From assembly GCF_017355955.1 (NCBI RefSeq), contig NZ_JAFFID010000003.1:372001-436000 (forward strand): a stretch of DNA of 64,000 nucleotides, given 5' to 3'. A program made the translations under genes and the position numbers. This document shows positions 35,357-43,160 of this stretch, piece by piece (positions within the stretch are counted from its first letter, which is position 1; each line of letters starts with the position of its first letter). The notes beneath the pieces are model-generated. The model searched no databases, was not told the origin of the DNA, and saw nothing but the letters and a program-made list of their open reading frames with translations. This stretch comes from Sabulibacter ruber (GTDB lineage: Bacteria > Bacteroidota > Bacteroidia > Cytophagales > Hymenobacteraceae).

Positions 35357-37054
35357 TCAATACCCTGGATTCTGGACATAGCGGTTCTCGCTCCAAAAGA
35401 TTTGGTTCTGCGGGATGGGCAGGTATTCATGCTTGCCTTTGGTGAAGAAACCGTCTTTGTAGAACTCCCGCCGGGTTTTCTCCACGGTGAGGTAGCTGTT
35501 CATCACCTGGTCTGCCACGCCCCAGCGCACTAAGTCAAAGAACCGACTGCCTTCCAAGGCCATCTCCAGGCGGCGCTCAAACCTGAGTGCCTGGCGCGCA
35601 TTTTCCTGGCTCCAATCTATGTTTACACCCGCTTCATAGGGTCGCACCAAATATTTGGCAGTGAAGGCGCCCTCCTCATTTTTCAACCTGGCTGTACTGG
35701 TGGCCGCACGGGCCCGGATTTGGTTGATCAGCGGCAAGGCTTCATTATGCCGGCCCAACTCTATGAGGGCCTCTGCTTTGAATAAAAGAACATCGGCGTA
35801 GCGCAGCACAATTCTGGGCTTGGTGTTGCCGTAAAAGGGATCCACGTTGGTAAACCCCGGATCAGTTGGCGACACGTTCTCTTTCATTGAGTTGTAGTAG
35901 CCATAGATCTGCGGCGTACGGCTCCAGCTCTCAGTAAACACCCGGGTAGGCTCGTATTTCCAGGGATTGCCGGGGCGCGCCACGGTATGATCTAACCTTG
36001 GGTCTACCGTGTTCTGCCCGAAATCTACGTTGGTTTGGTTGTAGGTTTCCAAAAGCGGTACACCCGCCTCATTGGTCCGGTAGGCATTGACCAGGTTCTG
36101 AGAGGGTTTCTGGAAATCACAGCAGCCCAGCCCCTGCGGCACGGTCAGCATGTCGCCCCAATTCAACCGGCCATTGGCGGTACCATCGCCTTTGGAGAAC
36201 TGTACCGCAAAGATGGACTCTACGCCATTTTCATAAGACCCGGTAAGAAAGTTATTAGCAAAGTCTGGCTGTAGACTGTACTTGGAGGCAATTACTTTAT
36301 CAGCGGCCTCAATCACCTGCTGCAGACGCTGTTGGTTGATGTTCACCACGGCGTGCTGCTCATTCTGCTCATAAGCCTGGTACAGCCTGGTTTTAGCAAG
36401 ATAAGCGTAAGCCGCCGTTTGGTTGGCACGGCCTATCTCGGGTTGGGTAGCGGGCAGATTAGCTGCCGCGAACTCAAAGTCCTGAGCAATTTTTTCCCAC
36501 AGTTGGTCACTGGTCAGCTCTACATTGGTGATGTACTTGTACTGGTCGGCGGGTACATTTTCATCCATGTAGGGAATGCGGTTGAACAAGATTTTCAGCT
36601 GGAAGTAGTAGTGCGCCCGCAGAAATCTCAACTCAGCTTTCCGAACATTCAGCAGCGGGAATTGCTCCTGGGTCATAGTGTTCAGAATCCTGAGCCCTTC
36701 ATTGGTACGCCGTACGCCCACGTATTGCTGGAACCACATTCCATCCAGTTCCCACATGTCTGGCCGGGTGTTCACAAAGGTTTCCATAAAGTGGAAGCCC
36801 TGCCCGTCGCCCGGGTCTCTCCCGCCCTTGTAGGCATCATCTGCCCGCACGTTCCCGTATTGCCAAAGGCTGTTCCCCCGGTTAATCTCGTCGTTTCCCA
36901 GATGCGAGTAAGCCGCAATCACAAAGCCTTCGGCCTGCTCCGGGTTACTGATCTGCCCTTCGTTCAACACCCCGCGCGGATTGACATCCAATTTATCTTC
37001 GCAAGCGGAAATGCTTATCAATGTTCCTACTAATAGGACTGCTATCTTTTTCAT
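35357..37054 (-). CDS. SusD-family lipoprotein (fructan PUL)
   Basis: This surface lipoprotein has 565 residues with lipobox ISISAC following MKKIAVLL. The start at 37054 lies just past the SusC stop at 37077; an upstream ATG would overlap susC and spoil the signal. SusD hallmarks: ACEDKLDVNPRGVL, FLRAHYYFQLKILF, ANQTAAYAYLAKTRLYQAYE, and LRFERRLEMALEGSRFFDLVRWG. It pairs with the SusC encoded upstream to capture fructo-oligosaccharides. It corresponds in position to B. thetaiotaomicron BT1762. Confidence 0.95.
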   Translation of the reverse strand: MKKIAVLLVGTLISISACEDKLDVNPRGVLNEGQISNPEQAEGFVIAAYSHLGNDEINRGNSLWQYGNVRADDAYKGGRDPGDGQGFHFMETFVNTRPDMWELDGMWFQQYVGVRRTNEGLRILNTMTQEQFPLLNVRKAELRFLRAHYYFQLKILFNRIPYMDENVPADQYKYITNVELTSDQLWEKIAQDFEFAAANLPATQPEIGRANQTAAYAYLAKTRLYQAYEQNEQHAVVNINQQRLQQVIEAADKVIASKYSLQPDFANNFLTGSYENGVESIFAVQFSKGDGTANGRLNWGDMLTVPQGLGCCDFQKPSQNLVNAYRTNEAGVPLLETYNQTNVDFGQNTVDPRLDHTVARPGNPWKYEPTRVFTESWSRTPQIYGYYNSMKENVSPTDPGFTNVDPFYGNTKPRIVLRYADVLLFKAEALIELGRHNEALPLINQIRARAATSTARLKNEEGAFTAKYLVRPYEAGVNIDWSQENARQALRFERRLEMALEGSRFFDLVRWGVADQVMNSYLTVEKTRREFYKDGFFTKGKHEYLPIPQNQIFWSENRYVQNPGY

Positions 37055-37076
37055 AGAAATTCTTTCTAAGTGAGGG

Positions 37077-40000
37077 TTAGAATCTAACATTAAGACCTGT
37101 CGTCAACACCGTAGGGTTTGGGTAGCCAAAGCCTGGGTTTTCAGGATCAACCCCGGTAAACGATTTGCTTTTGAGCAGAATGCCTAAGTTGTCTCCGCCC
37201 ACATATACTCTCAGCGACTGAACCCGGGCTTTTTGCAACAGCGCACCGCTGAAGGTGTACCCCGCCTGGGCATTTCTTAACTTGAGGTAAGAGCCGTTTT
37301 CCACGTAGTAGGTAGAGAAGCGGGCTTCCCAGTTGGCATCTGTTAAGGCAATGGCCGGTATGTCTGAGTTAGGATTAGAAGGTGACCAGGCACCCAGCAG
37401 CCGTTCTCCTTTGTTGGAACCGGTTTCAGAGACACTCCAGAAATCTGTGGAGTATTTAAAGTCGTTCACTACGTCAATCCCGGCCACGCCCTGCAACAGG
37501 AAAGAGAAGTCAAAGCCTTTGTAGGCCAGGGAAGCATTGAAGCCGTAGGTGTAATCTGGGTGCGGGGAGCCAATCCAGGTGCGGTCAAAATCATTGATTA
37601 CCCCGTCCTCGTTCAGGTCCCTGTACCGGATCCGGCCTAAGCCTTTCCCGTTCTGGGCTGCATGAGCATCCAGTTCCTCCTGGCTGCGGAACAATCCATC
37701 TGCCACATACCCGAAGAAGGAGTTGATAGGTCTGCCCAGGATGTTCTGGCCTCTTCCGTCACCGCCATAGGCATTCACTACTTCGGCCGGGAGTTCCGTT
37801 ACTTTGTTGCGGTAGGTGCTGATGTTGGCATTGATATCCAGAGAGAGGTCATTCCCGATATTGGTGCGGTTTCCCAAAGACAACTCAAAACCTTTGTTCT
37901 CCATGGAGGCCCCGTTCACCCATTGGTTTCCGCCTTCGCCCAAGGTACCTATGTAAGGAGGCAGCAACAAAATATCAGAAGTTTTCCGGATGTAGTATTC
38001 TGCGCTTCCGTAGAACCGTTGGTTCAGGATTTCAAAGTCAAGACCAAAGTTGGTCATGGTGCTTGCTTCCCATTTCAGGTTAGGGTTGGCGTTCTGCCGG
38101 AGCACAAAACCCGAGGGCAACACCCCGCTTTTTCTCCCGGAAATGTCATATGAGGTATTGGCGTAATCTGTGTAATAGAGGTTGAAAATAGCGTTGTTGT
38201 TGATTTCCTGGTTACCGGTCTTACCCCAGCCAAACCTCAGTTTCAAGTCATCAAAGAACGTGGTGTTGTTCTTGATAAAGCTTTCCTCGCTTAACCGCCA
38301 CCCCAGGGAGAAAGCTGGGAACGTTCCAAACCGGTTGTTCTGCCCAAAGCGGGAGGAACCATCTCTCCGCACCGTTACCGACGCCAGGTATTTGTCTTTG
38401 AACGAGTAGCTGGCCTTCCCGAAGTAAGAGAACAGCACGTGTTTGGCCCCGCTGCCGCCATTGTCTTTGTCGCCTACCCCGGCATCCAGGTACATGAAAT
38501 CATCATCTTCCACCACAAATCCTTCTCTTGATGCCCAGAAAGAATTTGAATTGTCTACATAGTATTCTGTACCCACCACGGCATCTACCCGGTGGTCTCC
38601 GGCCGCATAGCTATAGTTAAGGGTGTTACTCCAGGTAGTCTTGATACTGTGGCTCTGGTTTGTTTCTAACCTGTTTTCTGGGTTGTTCAGGTACCCGGAA
38701 ACATATCTTTTGCGGTATCTCCGGTGAGAATAGTTGCCGTAATCAATCCCTACATTGGTCCTGAACACCAATCCTTCCACCAGCTTTACATCGGCAAAGA
38801 AGTTACCAAACAGGCGCAGGAAATCATACCCGTTCTGCTTGTTGTCTTCAATTACCCGCACCGGGTTCTGCCGGTCATTCATCCCCCCAACGGGTCCTCC
38901 CCAGCCTCTGCCATCTTCGGTTCTTACGGGTACCAGGGGAAGTGCCTGCATGGCTTCATTCATGGGGTTTGCCCCTACTTCCTTGGTCTTGGTTAAGCTC
39001 AGGTTCTGCCCAACGGTTACCCGGTCTTTGAAGAAACGGTAATCTGAATTCAGGCGAGCTGATAACCGATTGAACTCTGAGGTTTTGATGACTCCTTGGT
39101 TGTCAAAATAGCCCAGGGACAAAAGGTAGCTTCCGTTTTCAGTACCGTTAGAGAGGGACACATCATAGTTTTGGATAACTCCCGTGCGGGAAATCTCATC
39201 GAACCAATCGGTGTTGGAGGCACGCATGGTGCGGGCCGCATCTAAATATTCAGGAACCAGGACTTTGTTCAGAACCGGGGTTCCTGTTTGAGGGTCAACA
39301 CCCCAGTCAAACAAATATTGTACACTGTTGCTGTTAGGATCACTGCCGTTGTTAATGTGCGCCTGCCATAAAGCCCTTCCGTACCCTTCCGTATCTAACA
39401 TTTTAGTTCGGTTAGTATAGCGGGATACAGAAGAATACACATTGGCACTTAGCTGCGTCTGCCCGGCTTTTCCTCTTTTAGTGGTGATGATGATGACACC
39501 ATTGGCAGCCCGTGACCCGTAGATACTGGCGGCAGAGGCATCCTTTAACACTTGCAAGGATTCAATATCGGCTGGGTTTAACTCATGCATTCCGGCCTTG
39601 GTAGGCACCCCATCTATGATGTAAAGCGGATCATTGTTGTTTAGAGTACCAATCCCTCTGATCCTTACAGTAGCGGGGGCACTGGGTGAACCGTTCCCGG
39701 TCACTACCATTCCTGCTACTTGCCCCTGCAGGGCCTTGATGGGGTTTGCTACGGCTTGCTTCTTCATCTCATCGGTATCCACCACAGACACAGCACCGGT
39801 TAAATCCTTCTTCCGTTCGGTTTGGTACCCTGTCACTACTACTTCATCCAACACCTTGGTATCAGGTTGCAATCTCACCTGGAGGGTACTTCTGCCTCCC
39901 ACCGACACCTCCTGGGGAAGAAAACCGATGTAGGTAATTACCAAAGTGGCCTCACCGGAGGCTCTCAGGGAGAACTTACCCTCTACATCGGTAGTAGCAC

Positions 40001-40154
40001 CAATGGTAGTGCCTTTCACCACCACCGAAACACCTATCAAGGGTTCGTTTTTATCGAAAGAAACCACTTGCCCTGTGATTTCTCCGGTGTTTTGCCCCTG
40101 CACGGCCTGCGCTAGGCAAAGCAAGACAAGGAGTAGGTGTAAAATTTTTTTCAT
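37077..40154 (-). CDS. SusC-family TonB-dependent receptor (fructan PUL)
   Basis: This outer-membrane importer has 1025 residues. A Sec signal (MKKILHLLLVLLCLAQAVQ) precedes a carboxypeptidase-D-like module (GEITGQVVSFDKNEPLIGVS, about 24-100), TonB-box region VLDEVVVTGYQTERKKDLTG, plug motifs (TVRIRGIGTLNNNDPLYIID; SIYGSRAANGVIIITTKRG) and the barrel ending in TTGLNVRF. It is the equivalent of B. thetaiotaomicron BT1763 and should import oligofructosides. Adjacent genes are fructokinase (upstream, 18 bp) and SusD (downstream). Confidence 0.96.
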   Translation of the reverse strand: MKKILHLLLVLLCLAQAVQGQNTGEITGQVVSFDKNEPLIGVSVVVKGTTIGATTDVEGKFSLRASGEATLVITYIGFLPQEVSVGGRSTLQVRLQPDTKVLDEVVVTGYQTERKKDLTGAVSVVDTDEMKKQAVANPIKALQGQVAGMVVTGNGSPSAPATVRIRGIGTLNNNDPLYIIDGVPTKAGMHELNPADIESLQVLKDASAASIYGSRAANGVIIITTKRGKAGQTQLSANVYSSVSRYTNRTKMLDTEGYGRALWQAHINNGSDPNSNSVQYLFDWGVDPQTGTPVLNKVLVPEYLDAARTMRASNTDWFDEISRTGVIQNYDVSLSNGTENGSYLLSLGYFDNQGVIKTSEFNRLSARLNSDYRFFKDRVTVGQNLSLTKTKEVGANPMNEAMQALPLVPVRTEDGRGWGGPVGGMNDRQNPVRVIEDNKQNGYDFLRLFGNFFADVKLVEGLVFRTNVGIDYGNYSHRRYRKRYVSGYLNNPENRLETNQSHSIKTTWSNTLNYSYAAGDHRVDAVVGTEYYVDNSNSFWASREGFVVEDDDFMYLDAGVGDKDNGGSGAKHVLFSYFGKASYSFKDKYLASVTVRRDGSSRFGQNNRFGTFPAFSLGWRLSEESFIKNNTTFFDDLKLRFGWGKTGNQEINNNAIFNLYYTDYANTSYDISGRKSGVLPSGFVLRQNANPNLKWEASTMTNFGLDFEILNQRFYGSAEYYIRKTSDILLLPPYIGTLGEGGNQWVNGASMENKGFELSLGNRTNIGNDLSLDINANISTYRNKVTELPAEVVNAYGGDGRGQNILGRPINSFFGYVADGLFRSQEELDAHAAQNGKGLGRIRYRDLNEDGVINDFDRTWIGSPHPDYTYGFNASLAYKGFDFSFLLQGVAGIDVVNDFKYSTDFWSVSETGSNKGERLLGAWSPSNPNSDIPAIALTDANWEARFSTYYVENGSYLKLRNAQAGYTFSGALLQKARVQSLRVYVGGDNLGILLKSKSFTGVDPENPGFGYPNPTVLTTGLNVRF

Positions 40155-40171
40155 GTGCTTTTGTCTGTCTG

Positions 40172-41083
40172 TTAAGGATGAAGAATAGAATTCTTATTGG
40201 AAGGATTAAGCGACGCAGGGGTAATCTCCTTGGGTACATAAGCCGGGGTAGCCCCTCGCTGCGTGGCCAGGAATGCCCCAATCAGGCAGGCTCTCTCCAG
40301 GGTATGCTCCAGTGGCTTTTTTTGGAGGTAGTTGGTGAGGAACGTAGCCAGGAAGGCATCACCGCTGCCAATGGTATCTTCTACTTCCACTTGAAATCCT
40401 TCATGTTCAAAGTAGCCGGTCTCATTCAGGGCGGCAGCGCCTTTGTCACCGCGGGTCACAATCACCAGTTCCAGGTTAAAGCGGTCCTTGAGGAAATGCA
40501 TCTGTTGTTTTGGGTCTCCCTCTGCTCCCAGCCACTCGCAGATCTCCGCCAGTTCCTGGTGGTTCATTTTCACTATGTCGGCAAATTCCAGCAGGGTCAA
40601 GACCCGCTCTGGGGTGTAGTGCGGCGGCCGAAGGTTCACGTCAAAGATTTTGAGGTTTGCCAACGGCAGGTACTGGAACAAAGTCTCCTGTGAGGTGGTA
40701 TTGCGTGCTACCAGGCTACCGTAAATGAAGACATCGCTCTGGGAAATCAACTCGGCGGTTCTCTCTTCAAACTGGATGTAGTCCCAGGCAACCGGTTCCA
40801 CAATCTTGTAGGTGACCTCGTTGCGGTCCGATATGTTGGCCTTTACCACGCCGGTGAGGTGGGTTTGGCCGGTTTGTATCCAATCGGTATTGACTTCCTG
40901 TTCCTTCAGGAAAGAAACCAGTTCTTTTCCCAAGTCATCGTTGCCCACCCTACTCACCACCGCGGGATCAAATCCGTTGCGGCGCAGGTGAATGGCCACG
41001 TTCATAGGGGCTCCGCCGGGCAGTTTTCCGCTGGGCAGGATGTCCCACAAGGTTTCTCCGAAACAAACTATCTTATGCTGCAT
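40172..41083 (-). CDS. Fructokinase, PfkB/ribokinase family
   Basis: This cytoplasmic kinase converts fructose to fructose 6-phosphate with ATP. It has 303 residues from the ATG at 41083; an upstream ATG would overlap the porter gene. PfkB features: CFGETLWDILPSG and GGAPMNVAIHL at the N terminus, IFDVNLRPPHYTP, and the C-terminal DTIGSGDAFLATFL motif holding the catalytic Asp and anion hole. It starts 13 bp past the sugar porter stop and is followed 18 bp later by susC. It corresponds to BT1757 in the levan locus, giving a direct route of imported fructose into glycolysis. Confidence 0.92.
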   Translation of the reverse strand: MQHKIVCFGETLWDILPSGKLPGGAPMNVAIHLRRNGFDPAVVSRVGNDDLGKELVSFLKEQEVNTDWIQTGQTHLTGVVKANISDRNEVTYKIVEPVAWDYIQFEERTAELISQSDVFIYGSLVARNTTSQETLFQYLPLANLKIFDVNLRPPHYTPERVLTLLEFADIVKMNHQELAEICEWLGAEGDPKQQMHFLKDRFNLELVIVTRGDKGAAALNETGYFEHEGFQVEVEDTIGSGDAFLATFLTNYLQKKPLEHTLERACLIGAFLATQRGATPAYVPKEITPASLNPSNKNSILHP

Positions 41084-41096
41084 AAAGGGTTTTGGC

Positions 41097-42434
41097 TTAG
41101 TGGAAGACAACACTTTTTTCAATTTTCTCCAGGGAGGTTCCTTTAGTCTCTGGCATCAGGCGCCACACAAACAGCAGTTGCAGCACCATCATGCCGGTAA
41201 AGATCATGAAGGTATTGCCCCCGCCCAGCGTCTCAGCGATGTAAGGGAAGCTGAAAGCGATGGCGGCGGCCATGATCCAGTGGGTGAAGCTGCCCAGAGC
41301 CTGGCCTGACGCTCTCACCTGATTTGGGAAGATTTCTGAAATAAACACCCAGATCACCGCTCCCTGGGAGAAGGCGAAGAAGGCGATGTACACGAACAGG
41401 TAAATAGGAACCGCTAGGCTGTTGAACTCCTCCAAATAGAAGGCTTTTGCCACCAGGCCCAGCGTCACGATCAAACCTAAGGACCCGATGAACATCAAGG
41501 TACGACGCCCAAAACGGTCAATCACGTTCATGGCAAGCAGGGTGAACAGGAAGTTGACCAAGCCTATTCCGGCCGAGGAAAGCAACGCTGATTCCTGACC
41601 GAGGCCTACCATCTCAAAAATGCGCGGAGCGTAATAGATGATGGCGTTGATGCCCGATACCTGGTTGAAAAAGGCAAATAATACCGCCAACGTAATAGGC
41701 AAAGAGTGTTTTCTGGAGAACAAAGCAGGCTTTTTGCCGTCATCGTCACGCTCCTGGGCAGACAGCAGAATGTCGGTGACCATTTGGTTGATATTGGCTT
41801 CTGGGTTGGCAATCTGCAGGGTTCTTTTGGCTTCCTCGGCTCTACCCGCTCTTTTGAGCAGTAACCATCTCGGGCTCTCAGGCACCATTAAAACTGTCAC
41901 CAGGAAAATGAGGGAAGGTACGGTCTGTATTCCCAGCATCCAGCGCCAGTCATGCTCGCCCATGCCGGCAAAAAGGTAGTTGGAAAGATAGGCTACCAGA
42001 ATCCCGAACACGATGTTGAACTGGAACAAGGCCACCAGTTTGCCCCTTGATTTAGCCGGCGAGATCTCTGATATATATAAGGGAGCAGTTACGGACGAAA
42101 CCCCAACCCCAATACCGCCCAGAAAACGGAAGATGAGAAAGGTGTACCAATCCGGGGCCAGGGCGGTCCCCAGGGAAGATAATAAGTACAGCACCGCAAT
42201 TCCGAACAAGGTGTTCTTGCGCCCGAACTTGTCTGAGGGAATACCGCCGGTCAGCGAACCCAGCACTGTTCCAATGAGGGCAATGGCTACGGTGAGGCCA
42301 TGCTCAAATACGGTTAATTGCCACAGTTTCTGGATGGCCTTCTCAGCACCAGAGATTACCGCAGTATCAAACCCGAATAAGAATCCGCCCAGCGCAACCA
42401 CGATGGACCAGAAGAATACTTTTTTGCTAGCCAT
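41097..42434 (-). CDS. MFS sugar porter (fructose importer, XylE/GalP type)
   Basis: This inner-membrane proton-coupled transporter has 445 residues and twelve predicted helices. Sugar-porter signatures: GGFLFGFDTAVISGA, the DKFGRKNT loop, GVSSVTAPLYISEISPAKSR, VPESPRWL, QVSGINAIIYYAP, and PETKGTSLEKIE at the C terminus. It is the first gene of the fructan operon, with the fructokinase gene immediately downstream. It carries no LacI-type palindrome upstream. Fructose is the likely substrate by position (equivalent to BT1758); sequence alone fixes only the sugar-porter family. Confidence 0.93.
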   Translation of the reverse strand: MASKKVFFWSIVVALGGFLFGFDTAVISGAEKAIQKLWQLTVFEHGLTVAIALIGTVLGSLTGGIPSDKFGRKNTLFGIAVLYLLSSLGTALAPDWYTFLIFRFLGGIGVGVSSVTAPLYISEISPAKSRGKLVALFQFNIVFGILVAYLSNYLFAGMGEHDWRWMLGIQTVPSLIFLVTVLMVPESPRWLLLKRAGRAEEAKRTLQIANPEANINQMVTDILLSAQERDDDGKKPALFSRKHSLPITLAVLFAFFNQVSGINAIIYYAPRIFEMVGLGQESALLSSAGIGLVNFLFTLLAMNVIDRFGRRTLMFIGSLGLIVTLGLVAKAFYLEEFNSLAVPIYLFVYIAFFAFSQGAVIWVFISEIFPNQVRASGQALGSFTHWIMAAAIAFSFPYIAETLGGGNTFMIFTGMMVLQLLFVWRLMPETKGTSLEKIEKSVVFH

Positions 42435-42662
42435 GAATCTTGAATGTTTTTCTCAAAGGTATCTACCTCCAGAACCACTCAATTTCACTTGTTTTTCAAA
42501 AAGCACTCATTTTGATACCTGCTAAGATTTGCTTAATAAATAATTGATTATCAGCTAATTGATATTCATAAATCTTTACCTGTTCTTTCACAATTGTAAC
42601 CGGTGTTACATTTTTGATACATTTTCTAAAGGTTAGCTTAAGAGGCAAAATCATGTTTGCTC

Positions 42663-42698
42663 GTTTTTGCTCTGTTTTTTGAAAAACAGACAGAAAGC
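42663..42698. repeat. 36-bp inverted repeat, copy 8
   Basis: The copy begins GTTTTTGCTCTGTTTTTT and ends GACAGAAAGC. The central stem TCTGTTTTT/AAAAACAGA is perfect. It is one of three copies in the gap. Confidence 0.6.
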
Positions 42699-42834
42699 GA
42701 AACCATATCTAAACCCATTTTAGAAGTTCTTCAAAAAGACAGCTTTATATTCCCACTGCAGAACCTACTTTAAAATCCCAAACATACAGGGCTGATAACA
42801 CAGGAAGCTTAGTTCTATAAGGGAAGTGAATGTT

Positions 42835-42870
42835 GTTTTAAGGCCTATTTCACAAAAGCGGGCTCAAAAT
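42835..42870. repeat. 36-bp inverted repeat, copy 9
   Basis: The copy begins GTTTTAAGGCCTATTTC and ends GCGGGCTCAAAAT, with a few mismatches in the stem. Confidence 0.7.
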
Positions 42871-43093
42871 GAAGTGGAAGCAATACCATTATTGCTTGAG
42901 TTTTAGGCTGTATATCAATGCGTTTGATTGTTTTTGGAAGAACCCACTTGTGACAAAAGACCGATGAACCCAGAACCTACCAGATCGCTTTAGAAACGTA
43001 AGTTTGGAGTTGCTACAGCAGATGCAGGGGAAAGCATATTATAGATGATGGGCATCATCCATCACTTCAGTTCCTGCGAAAGCAAAGAACCCC

Positions 43094-43129
43094 ATTTATA
43101 GGCTGTTTTCTAAAAAACAATCTATAAAC
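43094..43129. repeat. 36-bp inverted repeat, copy 10
   Basis: The copy begins ATTTATAGGCTGTTTTC and ends CAATCTATAAAC, extended by CCCC/GGGG at 43090-43133. It lies 31 bp past the sensor-regulator stop. Confidence 0.75.
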
Positions 43130-43160
43130 GGGGTGTCTGACAACTCAGTAAACTTACTTC

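Larger units (their letters stand above)
42435..43160. other. 726-bp gap between the fructan operon and its regulator
   Basis: No gene was recognised. It contains three 36-bp repeats (42663, 42835 and 43094) and presumably the promoter and HTCS binding site of the porter-fructokinase-susCD operon close to 42435-42660. That site could not be identified by eye. Confidence 0.55.
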